Positions 18,479 through 27,833 of a DNA stretch of 55,486 bases are shown here, one piece after another. The stretch lies in the NCBI GenBank assembly GCA_004296955.1, contig SCVB01000067.1, positions 1 through 55,486 of the forward strand, in the 5' to 3' direction. The DNA comes from Brevundimonas sp. Lineage in GTDB: Bacteria; Pseudomonadota; Alphaproteobacteria; Caulobacterales; Caulobacteraceae. Every line of letters starts with the position of its first letter. Positions within the stretch are counted from its first letter, which is position 1. The notes below the pieces were generated by a model. It made no database searches and was not told the origin of the DNA. It saw only the letters and a list, made by a program, of their open reading frames with translations. The position numbers and the translations under genes were made by a program.

Positions 18479-19239
18479 ACGTCGTAGCCCGGCGATTTCC
18501 GGTCCAGCATGCGCAGGGCGCCAGGCCAGGCGAGGGCCGAAACGAAGCCGATGCCCTTGCCCTGCTCCTTCGTTTCGGCCTGGGCGGCTTCGGGCGCGAA
18601 CAGCACATGTTCGCGCCCTCCGGACAGGGCTGCGACCTGCTGGGCGCAGGCGCGTTCAAGGAAGAACATGCCGATCCAGGCCTGGGCCGCCGTCTGGCCC
18701 ACCGCAAGCGTGCCGTGATTGCGCAGCAGCATCAGCGGCTTGTCGCCGAGATCCGCCACCAGCCGGGCCCGCTCGTCGTGATTGAGGGCGAGACCCTCAT
18801 AGCCGTGATAGGCGACCTGATGCTGGAGCAGGCAGGCGTTCTGCCCGATCGGCAGCAGCCCTTCCTTCTGGGCCGCCACGCCCACGCCGGCCACCGTATG
18901 CAGATGGATGACGTAGTGTGCGTCTTCCCGGGCCCCGTGGATGGCCGAATGGATGGTGAAGCCGGCGGGATTGATGAAGCTGGTGGTGTCCTGGACGATG
19001 TTGCCGTCCAGATCGACCTTCACCAGGCACGAGGCGGTCATCTCCTCGAAATACCATCCATACGGATTGATGAGGAAATGATGCTCCGGTCCCGGCACGC
19101 GCGCCGAGACGTGGGTGAAGATCATGTCGTCCCAACCGTGCAGCGCCACCAGACGGTACAGGGCCGCCAGTTCGACGCGGGCGGTCCATTCCGCCTCGGA
19201 CACCCTGGATTTCAGGGAAACAGGGGCGCCGTCGGCCAT
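18475..19239 (-). CDS. Class II aldolase/adducin family protein
   Basis: 254 aa, related to L-fuculose-1-phosphate aldolase and L-ribulose-5-phosphate 4-epimerase. The zinc-binding histidines expected for the fold are present: His112 and His114 in HLHT and His175 in RNHGT; Glu65 or Glu66 in FEEMTAS is the likely catalytic acid. The protein is of the adducin-like subgroup found widely in proteobacteria with unassigned substrates. ATG 19239 is preceded by GAGGA. The 3' end overlaps the start of the barrel-protein gene. The divergent neighbour is a DUF2336 gene about 140 bp away. Confidence 0.88.
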   Translation of the reverse strand: MADGAPVSLKSRVSEAEWTARVELAALYRLVALHGWDDMIFTHVSARVPGPEHHFLINPYGWYFEEMTASCLVKVDLDGNIVQDTTSFINPAGFTIHSAIHGAREDAHYVIHLHTVAGVGVAAQKEGLLPIGQNACLLQHQVAYHGYEGLALNHDERARLVADLGDKPLMLLRNHGTLAVGQTAAQAWIGMFFLERACAQQVAALSGGREHVLFAPEAAQAETKEQGKGIGFVSALAWPGALRMLDRKSPGYDV

Positions 19240-19298
19240 GATCTCGATCCTCGTTCTGGTCAGCGGCGCACGCTCGCGCCGCCGGACGCCGCCGTCAA

Positions 19299-19326
19299 GA
19301 TTCAGCTTCCGTTAACTGCGTCTTAG
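19299..19326. promoter_or_regulatory. CtrA-like box with adjacent GANTC, upstream of DUF2336 gene
   Basis: TTAA-CTGCGTC-TTAG (19312-19326) matches the CtrA consensus TTAA-N7-TTAA at seven of eight bases, 56 bp before the GTG start at 19382. A GATTC (CcrM GANTC type) sits at 19299-19303. Both are known cell-cycle control signals in Caulobacter; use here is inferred. Confidence 0.4.
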
Positions 19327-19381
19327 TGGGCACGGCCTAGGTTCATCGTGCCGCCCTGTCGGCGGCGCGCCGGAGACGCCC

Positions 19382-20524
19382 GTGGTCCTCGTCCAACTCG
19401 TGCCTGCCAGTCGCACCCCCGGGGCCGCGCCGCGGCCCAGCGAGCTGTTGGCCCTGGCCCATGACCCAAGCATTGAAGCCCGTCATCGTCTCCTGCTCGG
19501 CGTGGTCGCCCTGTGCGACGCCTGTCCGCCGACGGGAGAGATTTCCCCGGTGCTGGGCGAGATATTCCTGACCCTCGCCCGACAGGCCGAGCGCGAGGTC
19601 CGCAAGGTCTTGTCCGAAAAGCTGGCCCACGCGGAATGGGCGCCTGCCGCCCTGGTCAACGTCCTCGCCCTCGACGAAATCGAGATTGCTCGCCCGATCC
19701 TGGCTTCCAGCCCGATCCTGCAAGACGAGGACCTGTTGCGGGTGCTGATCGAGGCCTCGCTTGAACATCAGATCGCCGTCGCCCGCCGGCCCGGGATCAG
19801 CGGCCGCGTGGCCGACGCCGTGATCGATCAGGGCGATCCCGCCGTGCTGATGGCCCTGACGACCAACCGAACGGCCGAAATCAGCGCCGACGGCGTGCGC
19901 CGGCTGGTTGAGCATTCGCGGCGCATCGCGGCGTTACGCGGCCCCCTGACCCGCCACCCGCTCCTGACCGAAGCCTTGGCCGAACAGCTCTACGAGTGGG
20001 TTGGAACGGCCCTTCGCCAGTCCATCGCCGCCCGCTTCAAGGTCAATGAACAGGCCTTGGGAAAGGCGATCTACGACGCCGTCGAGGGCGTTCTCCGGCC
20101 GGCCAGCCCTGAGCAGCCCCCCCCGGACCAGGCCGCCCGGGACGAGATGGAGCGGCGGCTGGTCGACAAGCTGCAGTCCGCAGGACAGCTGCGTCCCGGC
20201 CTGCTGATCCGGGCCATAAGGGAGAAGCGCCTGGGCCTGTTCGCGCATGGACTGGCGGCGCTGGGCGGCTTCTCCATCGGCCAGATCCGTGTCGCCCTGG
20301 ACGCCGCGACGCCGGAAGCCCTGTATTACGCCTGCGCCGCGGTCGGGATCGACCGGGCCGTGTTCCCGACCCTTCTGGTCGAACTGCGCAAGCTCAACGC
20401 TTCCTTGCCCGGCGACCGGGGAGAGGCCGTGTGGCTACGCGGCGCCCTTTCGCAGGGATCGGCGGCGCGCGCCTTCAAGGTCCTGATCGGCGGCGACCAC
20501 AGGGAACTTCAAGCCGCCGTTTGA
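19382..20524 (+). CDS. DUF2336 domain protein (first copy)
   Basis: 380 aa, all-alpha, soluble, built of HEAT-like helical hairpins (for example [12 protein letters not shown] and [20 protein letters not shown]), as expected of DUF2336, a family largely of alphaproteobacteria with poorly known function. GTG 19382 has GGAGA eight bases upstream. A second DUF2336 gene of equal length lies 1.4 kb downstream on the other strand (21938-23080), separated by NAD kinase and an Hpt protein. Both have CtrA-like boxes upstream. Helical-repeat proteins next to a phosphotransfer protein suggest a scaffold or signalling role, but this is inference from context only. Confidence 0.8.
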   Translation: MVLVQLVPASRTPGAAPRPSELLALAHDPSIEARHRLLLGVVALCDACPPTGEISPVLGEIFLTLARQAEREVRKVLSEKLAHAEWAPAALVNVLALDEIEIARPILASSPILQDEDLLRVLIEASLEHQIAVARRPGISGRVADAVIDQGDPAVLMALTTNRTAEISADGVRRLVEHSRRIAALRGPLTRHPLLTEALAEQLYEWVGTALRQSIAARFKVNEQALGKAIYDAVEGVLRPASPEQPPPDQAARDEMERRLVDKLQSAGQLRPGLLIRAIREKRLGLFAHGLAALGGFSIGQIRVALDAATPEALYYACAAVGIDRAVFPTLLVELRKLNASLPGDRGEAVWLRGALSQGSAARAFKVLIGGDHRELQAAV

Positions 20525-20543
20525 CTTCGCCGCCCGGCTCGGC

Positions 20544-21338
20544 TTGCGTGCATTTGTGACCGAACCAGCGCCGGCCCCCATCCGCATCGCCTTCACCGCC
20601 TCGGATCGACCCGAGGCGCAGGCCGCGCGTGAGAGGCTGGCGGCGCGCTACGGCTCGGTCGACCCCGCCGAAGCCCAGGTCATCGTGGCGCTCGGCGGCG
20701 ACGGCTTCATGTTGGAGACGCTGCACACCGTCATGGAGCGGCGGACGCCGGTCTTCGGCATGAACCGTGGCTCGGTCGGCTTCCTGATGAACGATTTCGA
20801 GGAAGACGGCCTGCTGGAGCGGCTCGCCGACGCCGGCCGCGCCGTCATCCATCCCCTGCAGATGGATGCCTGGACCGAGGCCGGACAGAAGCATAGCGGC
20901 CTGGCCATCAATGAGGTCTCGTTGCTGCGGCAAACCCGGCAAAGTGCGAAGCTGCGGATCATCGTCGACGGTCGGGTCCGGCTGGAGGAGTTGTCCTGCG
21001 ACGGCTGCATGCTGGCCACCGCGGCGGGATCGACCGCCTATAATCTCTCGGCGCACGGCCCGATCATTCCGCTCGACTCCCGTGTCCTTGCGTTGACGCC
21101 GATCAGCGCCTTCCGGCCCCGGCGCTGGCGCGGGGCCCTCCTGCCGCATCAGTCGAAGGTGTGTTTTGAGGTAATTGAGCCTGACAAGCGGCCGGTAAGC
21201 GCGACGGCTGACGACCTCGAGATCCGGCGGGTGGCCCGCGTCGAGGTCCGGGAGCGCCGGGATATCGCGCTCACCATGCTGTTCGACGCCGGCCGGTCGT
21301 TCGAGGAACGGGTTCTGGCCGAGCAATTCGCCTCCTGA
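20544..21338 (+). CDS. nadK: NAD kinase
   Basis: 264 aa, a short bacterial NAD kinase that phosphorylates NAD to NADP with ATP. The signature GGDG is at residues 51-54 ([10 protein letters not shown]), followed by [12 protein letters not shown], the INEVSL segment and the substrate-binding [15 protein letters not shown]. Two starts are possible: TTG 20544 or GTG 20556, four codons later; neither has a clear ribosome site and the first family-like residues ([10 protein letters not shown]) follow both. It lies 19 bp after the first DUF2336 gene and may share its transcript. Confidence 0.93.
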   Translation: MRAFVTEPAPAPIRIAFTASDRPEAQAARERLAARYGSVDPAEAQVIVALGGDGFMLETLHTVMERRTPVFGMNRGSVGFLMNDFEEDGLLERLADAGRAVIHPLQMDAWTEAGQKHSGLAINEVSLLRQTRQSAKLRIIVDGRVRLEELSCDGCMLATAAGSTAYNLSAHGPIIPLDSRVLALTPISAFRPRRWRGALLPHQSKVCFEVIEPDKRPVSATADDLEIRRVARVEVRERRDIALTMLFDAGRSFEERVLAEQFAS

Positions 21339-21405
21339 AGGGCGTGCACCGTTTTTTAGGGACGTGGGTGCGAGGGTTGACCTCAGTCGTCCTCAGGAGT
21401 CAGCC

Positions 21406-21882
21406 GTGAGCAACCCGGCCCAAGTCATTCGTCCTCCCAACACCCTTCGCATGAAGGTCGGCGGAGGATTCGGCGGTATCGACGCCGGCGCCATCGCCAA
21501 GGCCGAACAGGCCCTGCAGGCGATGTCCGCCCAGTTCGGGCAATGGCTTCAGGATGAGATCACCAAACTGGACAAGGCCCAGTCCGACATCCGCACCCTC
21601 GGCTACAGCGACGAGACAGCCGAGGCGCTCTATTTCCGCGCCCATGACCTGAAGGGGCTTGGGACGACCTACCAGTATCCACTGGTGACCCGCCTCGCCG
21701 GCTCGCTCTGCAAGATGCTGGATGATCCCGCCAAGCGGATGGCGGCGCCGACCCTGCTGCTGGACGCCCATATCGACGCCATCAAGGCTGTGGTCCGGGA
21801 CGAAATCCAGACGGATGACCACCCGGTCGGCAAGGTTCTGGCGGAAACGCTCGAAGCGCGCGTCGCCGCACACCTGAGCTGA
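21406..21882 (+). CDS. Hpt domain histidine phosphotransfer protein
   Basis: 158 aa. A four-helix Hpt domain with the phospho-acceptor motif FRAHDLKGLG, His80 being the likely phosphorylated residue. It would relay phosphate between a histidine kinase receiver and a response regulator in the cytoplasm. The first 30 residues (IRPPNTLRMKVGGGFGG) are a Gly/Pro-rich extension that is not part of the fold. GTG 21406 was chosen over GTG 21364 because AGGAG stands eight bases before it. No kinase or regulator is adjacent, so this is an orphan phosphotransferase; the DUF2336 neighbours may be functional partners. A clean intrinsic terminator follows at 21910. Confidence 0.88.
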   Translation: MSNPAQVIRPPNTLRMKVGGGFGGIDAGAIAKAEQALQAMSAQFGQWLQDEITKLDKAQSDIRTLGYSDETAEALYFRAHDLKGLGTTYQYPLVTRLAGSLCKMLDDPAKRMAAPTLLLDAHIDAIKAVVRDEIQTDDHPVGKVLAETLEARVAAHLS

Positions 21883-21909
21883 GACCTCCGCGCCAACGGC
21901 AGGATTCTG

Positions 21910-21934
21910 ACGCCCGCCCCAGGCGGGCGTTTTA
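21910..21934 (+). terminator. Rho-independent terminator after the Hpt gene
   Basis: ACGCCCGCC (21910-21918), loop CCA, GGCGGGCGT (21922-21930), then TTT: a perfect 9-bp GC-rich stem with a T-run ending transcription of the plus-strand DUF2336/nadK/Hpt run just before the convergent DUF2336 gene. Confidence 0.9.
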
Positions 21935-21937
21935 CTG

Positions 21938-23080
21938 TCAGGCCGCGGCGCTGACCCGCGCTCTTGCAGGCATGGGGTCGTGGTCCAGCCGCTCCATCAG
22001 ATAGGCCAGGTCCTCGCGCGGCGCGTTGGGACGCTGCGTCAGGAAGCGTTCCAGCATCTGCTGACGGAAGGCGTCGCCCGAGGTGTCGACGCCTTCGGCC
22101 TGAAGCGTGCGCCAGGTGTCGACGCCGGCGCGATAGGCCTGGAACAGGCGCGGCGGCAGGCCTGCGCGATCATAGATCGCCTTCAGCCCCAGCGGACCCG
22201 CGTCGTGGATCATCAGCCAGGCGCGAGCGTGCGGCGTGCCCGCCAGTTCAGCGATCCCGTGCTCGAACAGCGCCATCTGGCCCCGCGCCAGCGCGCGAAG
22301 CAGGAGCGAGGCGGTGAGCACCCGTCGGGCGTTCAGCTTGGCGACGAATTGCGGCAGGTCCGCCTGGCTGGAAGCCTGATCCACCAGGTCGACCGTGGCC
22401 CGTTCACGGGCGAAGGCGGCCAGGCGGATGGCGGTTTCCGGCGCCACGGCATGCCGCGTGACCAGATGCTCGCGCACGGCTTCAGACGCCAGCTCGACCA
22501 GCCGTTCGGTCACCGACAGCGGCAGGACCTGGCGATAGGCGATGGCGGCCACGATCTCCGGCGAGGTCCCGAAGCGATCGATGCAGCGCCCCAGCGCCGC
22601 CTCGGCCACATCGGCGTTGTCGTTCGCGGCAAGGGTGCGGACGGCCTGTTCGCAGCCGACCTCGGCGAGGGCGGTCGCCACGTCGCGGCCCACGTCAGGT
22701 CGGCCGGCGACGGCGATCTGGCGCAGGGGCGACCCGGCCTGGACGATTTCGATGAGGTCTTCATCGGTGAAGGCGGGTGAGAAATTGATCAGCGGCAGCG
22801 CCACGCTGTCGACGTCAGCCGCCAGCTTGCGGGCGACGTCGCGGGGGATCAGGTCCGACGCCTTCAGCGTCACGGCCATGGCCCGCCGCACCAGTTCCGC
22901 TGCGTCCTGGGCCAGCATGCGCAGGATCTTCTGCGCCGCCGCCCGGTCCTCGTCGTCGAGCGGCGCCTTGTCCATGCTGCGGCACAGCTTGTGGGCCGCC
23001 GCCGCCCGCTCATCCTCGTCGGTCGCCTTGATCAGGCGGCGGATGTCGATCTCGGTCAGGCGGGCTCGGTAAGCGGTCAT
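21938..23080 (-). CDS. DUF2336 domain protein (second copy)
   Basis: 380 aa, all-alpha, with helical hairpins such as PLRQIAVAGRPDVGRDVATAL and EIVAAIAYRQVLPLSVTERL that parallel those of the copy at 19382-20524 (both contain an IAVAxRP motif), so the two are distant paralogues. It is soluble, with no signal or membrane segment. The ATG at 23080 has only a weak GGTCGGG-like site. A near-CtrA box (TTAA-N7-TTCA) lies about 45 bp upstream. It is convergent with the Hpt gene across a terminator. The function is unknown. Confidence 0.82.
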   Translation of the reverse strand: MTAYRARLTEIDIRRLIKATDEDERAAAAHKLCRSMDKAPLDDEDRAAAQKILRMLAQDAAELVRRAMAVTLKASDLIPRDVARKLAADVDSVALPLINFSPAFTDEDLIEIVQAGSPLRQIAVAGRPDVGRDVATALAEVGCEQAVRTLAANDNADVAEAALGRCIDRFGTSPEIVAAIAYRQVLPLSVTERLVELASEAVREHLVTRHAVAPETAIRLAAFARERATVDLVDQASSQADLPQFVAKLNARRVLTASLLLRALARGQMALFEHGIAELAGTPHARAWLMIHDAGPLGLKAIYDRAGLPPRLFQAYRAGVDTWRTLQAEGVDTSGDAFRQQMLERFLTQRPNAPREDLAYLMERLDHDPMPARARVSAAA

Positions 23081-23122
23081 GGTCGGGTCCAGGCTTTGCC
23101 GGTCAACATCCGCCCGCCATCC

Positions 23123-23137
23123 TTAACGGGCGGTTCA
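23123..23137. promoter_or_regulatory. CtrA-like box upstream of second DUF2336 gene
   Basis: TTAA-CGGGCGG-TTCA differs from TTAA-N7-TTAA at one base and lies 43 bp before the ATG at 23080. It is suggestive because two similar boxes occur in the same 5 kb. Confidence 0.3.
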
Positions 23138-23155
23138 CCATCGCCGGATTCGGGC

Positions 23156-23953
23156 TCAGACGCTCTTGCCGGTTTCAGGCGCGAAGGCCCCGCCGAAACC
23201 GCCGCTCTTGCCGTCGCCATCCTGGCCAAGCAACAACGCCAACAGGCTCTGATCCTGTTTCAGCCGATCCAGGCGCGCCGCCAGCATCCGGTCGCGTTCC
23301 GACAGGTCGGGGGCCGGCGGGGCCGAGCCCGCGGCAGACGCCGGCGCGCCGTCGCCGGCGCTGCGTTGCAGGTTGGCGTGGACCTCGGCCACCGTCGCCG
23401 GCCGACCGTCGCGATAGAAGATGGAGCGGTTCGCCGCGGCCGCGTCCGGGAACAGGGCCGCCGCACTGGTCCCCGGTCGCCGCTCCACGGCGTCCATCAA
23501 CTGGGCCGCGCCGGCAGGGCCCAGGAAATGGGCGGCGTACAGGTCTCCGGCCCCCGGCTCCCGCCCCGATCGGCCGCGCAAATAGGCCGCGTTCGAGGCT
23601 GTCAGCTCCGCCGCCATGGTCGAGGCCGCCTGGGGGTCGAACCGCAGATCCAGGACGATGTTCCGCGCCGAGCCCTCGACCCGCCAGCGCCCGTCTCCCC
23701 CCCGGTAGATCAGGTCGGCGTACTGCCCATATCCGTGCTTGGCGCCATGGGCCTTCACCGTCCCGAGCCAAGTCTGTTCGATGAACTGGAAAAGACCCGC
23801 CGCCGAGGAGGTGCGCGCCCTCGCCGCCGGGTTCATCGCGCTTTCCCTGCGAGCCGTCCGGACCAGGAAGTCAGCGTCCACGCCGGTGGCGTTCGAGGCG
23901 CGCCGAATCGCTGCCTCAACTCCTCCGGCGGATGGAATCGCTCCGATGTTCAT
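23156..23953 (-). CDS. Lytic transglycosylase domain protein (PleA-like)
   Basis: 265 aa. An SLT-like peptidoglycan-cleaving domain fills the first ~130 residues: catalytic Glu37 in ARRESAMNP, then SSAAGLFQFIEQTW and the YAAHFLGPAGA motif. The rest is a low-complexity Ala/Pro/Gly tail ending in KSGGFGGAFAPETGKSV. There is no signal peptide, as in transglycosylases exported by the flagellar or another dedicated route. In Caulobacter such a protein (PleA) opens the wall for flagella and pili, and a related role is my inference. An upstream TTAA-N7-CTAA box fits cell-cycle control. Confidence 0.8.
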   Translation of the reverse strand: MNIGAIPSAGGVEAAIRRASNATGVDADFLVRTARRESAMNPAARARTSSAAGLFQFIEQTWLGTVKAHGAKHGYGQYADLIYRGGDGRWRVEGSARNIVLDLRFDPQAASTMAAELTASNAAYLRGRSGREPGAGDLYAAHFLGPAGAAQLMDAVERRPGTSAAALFPDAAAANRSIFYRDGRPATVAEVHANLQRSAGDGAPASAAGSAPPAPDLSERDRMLAARLDRLKQDQSLLALLLGQDGDGKSGGFGGAFAPETGKSV

Positions 23954-23978
23954 GAGTCACAAGGCTGGGGGTTCGTGG

Positions 23979-23993
23979 TTAATCAAATCCTAA
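23979..23993. promoter_or_regulatory. CtrA-like box upstream of the transglycosylase gene
   Basis: TTAA-TCAAATC-CTAA matches the CtrA consensus at seven of eight positions and lies 26 bp before the ATG at 23953, in an AT-rich patch of an otherwise GC-rich region. Confidence 0.4.
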
Positions 23994-24148
23994 CAACGGT
24001 CCGCGCGTCCACAACCTCTTAACCTTCGGCGTTCGGGCCGCGACGGTGGCGCTTTCATGGCCGCGCTCGCCCCAAACTTGCCGTGAGGGCAGCGCTCAAC
24101 TTGTCCGTGGGCGCTGTGGGGACGGCGAAAGACAGGGATGAGACGGCC

Positions 24149-24877
24149 ATGATGATCAAGACAGCAGGCGGCCCCGGACTGGTGAGCCCCATCGATTTCC
24201 ACGAACGCAGAACGCCACGGTTCTCGAAGGCGACCTGGGTCGCCGTCGGCATCGTCGTGGCGGCCCACGCCGGCCTCGGCGTGGCGATGTACTATCAGCG
24301 GTTCGAGATGCCGCAGATCGTCGAGCCGGCCCTGCCCGACCCGATTGACGTCACCTTCGAGAGACTGCCGAAACCTGTGCTGCAGCCGAAGACCGTTCCG
24401 GTCCCGCCGAACACCCGCATCAACGAAACGACCGCGCCTCTGGACAACATCGAGCCCATCGAGATCATCCAGGCCGAAACGACGGCCGAGGAGAGCGCCA
24501 CCGTCACCTTGACGTCCGTGGCGCCGGAGCCGGTGGACAACGCACCACCGATCATCGAGCCCGTCCGTCAGCCCCCTGCAGTCATCCGCAACCCCAGTTG
24601 GTCGCGCCAGCCCTCGGCCGACCAGATGATGCGGGCCTATCCGGACCGGGCGATCAATTCCGGGGTGGCGGGTTCGGCGTCGTTGAACTGCCTGGTGCTG
24701 CCGACAGGGGCGGTGACGGACTGCAACGTCTCGCGCGAGACCCCAGGCGGCTACGGCTTCGGCCGGGCGGCGCAGGGCCTCTCGCGCTACTTCAGGGTCA
24801 ATCCGCGCACCGTCAACGGCGCCGCGGAGGGGTCGCGGGTGAACATCAACCTGCGCTTCAATCTGCCGGAAGACTGA
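24149..24877 (+). CDS. TonB-like energy transducer protein
   Basis: 242 aa. A short cytoplasmic N-terminus precedes one membrane helix (about residues 29-48), a long Pro-rich periplasmic spacer (PKPVLQPKTVPVPPNT and following) and a C-terminal TonB-type domain (QMMRAYPDRAINSGVAGSASLNCLV ends the first strands). It would couple the proton motive force to outer-membrane receptors. ATG 24149 (or 24152) was chosen; the longer open frame begins before any promoter-like spacing. No exbB/exbD is adjacent. The stop is followed immediately by the stop of the convergent oxidase gene. Confidence 0.8.
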   Translation: MMIKTAGGPGLVSPIDFHERRTPRFSKATWVAVGIVVAAHAGLGVAMYYQRFEMPQIVEPALPDPIDVTFERLPKPVLQPKTVPVPPNTRINETTAPLDNIEPIEIIQAETTAEESATVTLTSVAPEPVDNAPPIIEPVRQPPAVIRNPSWSRQPSADQMMRAYPDRAINSGVAGSASLNCLVLPTGAVTDCNVSRETPGGYGFGRAAQGLSRYFRVNPRTVNGAAEGSRVNINLRFNLPED

Positions 24878-25888
24878 TCAGCCGAACCTGAGCGGATCGA
24901 GGGCGGCGGCGTCCGCCACGGGCGCCCTGCCCTCGATTCCGTCGGCCGTGATCCGACCGACCAGGGGCCCCATCAGCCAGCCGTTGCGGCGCGGGGCCAG
25001 CGCCAGATGCAGGCCCGGCTCGCCGGACGCGCCGGCCAGCGGCAGGCCGTCGGCGGTCGCGCCGCGGACGCCTACGCGGGTGGCGCCCGGTTCGGCCGCG
25101 ACGCCCAGCAGAGCCAGACCGGCCGCGACCTGCCGCGCCGCCTCGACCGGATCCGGCTCCAGATCGCGCCGGCCCGGCTCCATCGTCGCGCCGATGACGA
25201 CGCCGCTTTCACAGGGCGCGACATAGACCCCCGGTCCGCGGATCACCCGCGGCGGAGCGGCCGTGGGCACAAAGGTCAACTGGCCGCGGATCGGGGTGAT
25301 CGACGCGACCAGGCCGGCGATGCGATCCGGCAGGCCGGCGAGTGGGCTCCCCGCGCCGGTCGCAAGCACCACGGTCGGCGTAAACCAGACGCGGCCGTCG
25401 GTCGCCTCGACACGCCAACGCCGCGCGTCCCCCGCCAGCCGCGCCACCTGGCCGCGGACCAGCGACACGCCGGGCGTCCGCCCCAGAGCCTTCAGGGCCG
25501 GACCGATTTCAATGCGCCAGTCGTCGGGGGTGGTCAGGCCGTCCACGGTCGGTGAAGCGGCGAAACCGAGCGCGCGGAGCGTGGCGAGGGCGGCGGCGGC
25601 GTCAGGGCCGCGCCAGTCTGCGCCCTCACGCAGCAGCGTCAGTCCGTGGGCGCCGGCGAAGGCCGGCCAGAGGTCACGGGCCCGCTTCAGCAGGGCCGCG
25701 CGCTCGGCCGGGACGCCCTCCAGAAGGGATTCCAGCGCCGGCGCGATCATGCCCGCTGCGATGGACGAGGCGTTCGGCGCGCCGGGGTCGATAGCGGTCA
25801 CGGCATGGCCGCGCGCGGCCAGTTCGGCCGCGGCGCAGAGGCCGAGCACGCCGGCGCCGATGACGATCACATCAGGAGAGGAAGCCAC
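24878..25888 (-). CDS. FAD-dependent oxidoreductase, glycine/D-amino acid oxidase family (ThiO-like)
   Basis: 336 aa of the DAO fold. The dinucleotide motif GAGVLG is at residues 11-16 and AAGMIAP at 44-50 is the variant seen in ThiO-type glycine oxidases, which supply dehydroglycine for thiamine synthesis. C-terminal RRNGWLMGPLVG closes the FAD site. No thi genes are adjacent, so a general D-amino-acid oxidase is an alternative. The ATG at 25888 lies 46 bp after the pckG stop on the same strand and could be reached by readthrough transcription. Confidence 0.8.
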   Translation of the reverse strand: MASSPDVIVIGAGVLGLCAAAELAARGHAVTAIDPGAPNASSIAAGMIAPALESLLEGVPAERAALLKRARDLWPAFAGAHGLTLLREGADWRGPDAAAALATLRALGFAASPTVDGLTTPDDWRIEIGPALKALGRTPGVSLVRGQVARLAGDARRWRVEATDGRVWFTPTVVLATGAGSPLAGLPDRIAGLVASITPIRGQLTFVPTAAPPRVIRGPGVYVAPCESGVVIGATMEPGRRDLEPDPVEAARQVAAGLALLGVAAEPGATRVGVRGATADGLPLAGASGEPGLHLALAPRRNGWLMGPLVGRITADGIEGRAPVADAAALDPLRFG

Positions 25889-25934
25889 GGGCGATCAGAT
25901 CGACCGCCCGGGCTCCGATTGCAAGGCGCGAATG

Positions 25935-27782
25935 CTACTCCGCCGCGATCGCCGCGCCGCGGGCGCCGCCGATACGGGCTGTCAGGGCCGCGTGCTGGTC
26001 CCACAGCGCCTGGGGCAGACGATCCCCGAACTGGGCGTAGAACTCCGGGATCAGCGCGGCCTCCTCGGCCCAGACCTCGGCGTCGACGTCGAGGAGGGTG
26101 GACAGGTCGGCGTCGGACAGGGTCAGGCCCGACAGGTCCAGGGCCTCTCGGCTAGGCACGCGACCGACCGGGGTGTCGACGGCCTCGGCTTCGCCGTCGA
26201 GGCGCTCCGAAATCCATTTCAGGACGCGGGCGTTGTCGCCGAAGCCCGGCCAGACGAATTTGCCGTCCTCGTTCTTGCGGAACCAGTTGACGAAGTAGAG
26301 GCGCGGCAGCCTGGCCGCCTCGGTCTTGCCGGCCATCGACAGCCAGTGAGCGAAATAGTCGCCCATGTTGTAGCCGCAGAAGGGCAGCATGGCGAAGGGA
26401 TCGCGGCGCAGGGCCCCGATCGCATTCTCGGCGGCGGCGGTGCCTTCCGAGGCGACCGACGAGCCCATGAACACGCCGTGCTCCCAGTCGAAGGCTTCCG
26501 TCACCAGCGGCACGGCCGAGGCGCGACGGCCGCCGAACAGGATAGCGTCGATCGGCACGCCCTTCGGGTCCTCCCATTCCGGCGCGATCGTCGGGCACTG
26601 CGAGGCCGGCGCGGCGAAGCGCGCATTGGGGTGGGCGGCGGGCTCGCCCGAGGCGGCGTCATGGGCGACGCCCTTCCAGTTGGTCAGGCCCTCGGGCGCC
26701 TCTTTCGTCAGGCCTTCCCACCAGACGTCGTTGTCGGCCGTCAGGGCGGTGTTGGTGAAGACCGTATTGGTGCCCATCGTCGCGAGAGCGTTCTGGTTGG
26801 TGTTCCGGCTGGTGCCCGGGGCCACGCCGAAGAAGCCGGCCTCCGGGTTGACGGCGTACAGGCGGCCGTCGTCGCCGAAGCGCATCCAGGCGATGTCGTC
26901 GCCGATGGTCTCGGCTTTCCAGCCTTCCAGCGTCGGCTGGAGCATGGCCAGGTTGGTCTTGCCGCAGGCCGAGGGGAAGGCGGCGGCGACATATTTGGCC
27001 CGGCCCTTCGGATCCGTCAGCTTCAGGATCAGCATGTGCTCGGCCAGCCAGCCCTCGTCGCGGGCCATGACCGAGGCGATGCGCAGGGCGTAGCATTTCT
27101 TGCCCAGCAGGGCGTTGCCGCCGTAGCCCGAGCCGTAGGACCAGATCTCGCGGCTCTCCGGATAGTGGACGATCCACTTGTCCTCGTTGCAGGGCCACGG
27201 CGCGTCGGCCTGACCTTCGGTCAGCGGTGCGCCGAGGGTGTGAACGGCCGGAACGAAGAAGCCGTCCTCGCCCATCAGGTCCAGCACCGGCTGGCCCATG
27301 CGGGTCATCACGCCCATCGAGACGGCGACATAGCCGCTGTCGGTGATCTCCACGCCGAGGGCGCTGATCTTCGAGCCCAGCGGCCCCATGGAGAAGGGCA
27401 CCACATACATGGTCCGGCCGGCCATGCAGCCGTCAAACAGGCCGTTCAGCCGCGCCCGCATCTCGACCGGATCGGCCCAGTTGTTGGTCGGGCCGGCGTC
27501 GATCTCATTGGCCGAGCAGATGAAGGTGCGGCTTTCGACCCGGGCGACGTCCTTGGGATCCGAGGCGGCGTAGTAGCAGCCGGGACGCTTCGTCTGGTCC
27601 AGTTCGCGCAGCGTGCCCTTGCCGATCAGGTCGGCGACGATGGCGGCCTTCTCGGCCTCCGAGCCGTCGCACCAGTGAACCCGGGCGGGCTTGGTCAGGG
27701 CCGCGATCTGCTCGACCCAGGCGATCAGGCCGGCGTGATTGGTCGGGGCCGGGCGCAGGCCCGGGATGTCGGATGCGGTCAC
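25935..27782 (-). CDS. pckG: Phosphoenolpyruvate carboxykinase (GTP)
   Basis: 615 aa GTP-dependent PEPCK, which converts oxaloacetate to phosphoenolpyruvate as the entry step of gluconeogenesis. The kinase loop PSACGKTN (270-277) contains the reactive cysteine typical of the GTP form. Other family segments are [18 protein letters not shown], the oxaloacetate-site RxNG (RARLNGLF) and [12 protein letters not shown] 27782 was chosen because AGGAG stands just before it and family members start there; the open frame runs 40 codons further upstream. An 18-bp perfect dyad lies 52-69 bp upstream and may be its operator. Confidence 0.96.
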   Translation of the reverse strand: MTASDIPGLRPAPTNHAGLIAWVEQIAALTKPARVHWCDGSEAEKAAIVADLIGKGTLRELDQTKRPGCYYAASDPKDVARVESRTFICSANEIDAGPTNNWADPVEMRARLNGLFDGCMAGRTMYVVPFSMGPLGSKISALGVEITDSGYVAVSMGVMTRMGQPVLDLMGEDGFFVPAVHTLGAPLTEGQADAPWPCNEDKWIVHYPESREIWSYGSGYGGNALLGKKCYALRIASVMARDEGWLAEHMLILKLTDPKGRAKYVAAAFPSACGKTNLAMLQPTLEGWKAETIGDDIAWMRFGDDGRLYAVNPEAGFFGVAPGTSRNTNQNALATMGTNTVFTNTALTADNDVWWEGLTKEAPEGLTNWKGVAHDAASGEPAAHPNARFAAPASQCPTIAPEWEDPKGVPIDAILFGGRRASAVPLVTEAFDWEHGVFMGSSVASEGTAAAENAIGALRRDPFAMLPFCGYNMGDYFAHWLSMAGKTEAARLPRLYFVNWFRKNEDGKFVWPGFGDNARVLKWISERLDGEAEAVDTPVGRVPSREALDLSGLTLSDADLSTLLDVDAEVWAEEAALIPEFYAQFGDRLPQALWDQHAALTARIGGARGAAIAAE

Positions 27783-27833
27783 TATCACTCTCCTGAACGT
27801 CGCCCGGCGATCTGACGCCGCCGTGGCTCTCCC

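Noticed and set aside
25263-27815. 850-aa plus-strand open frame
   Set aside because: Antisense shadow of pckG and the ThiO-like gene, both of which have full family motifs.
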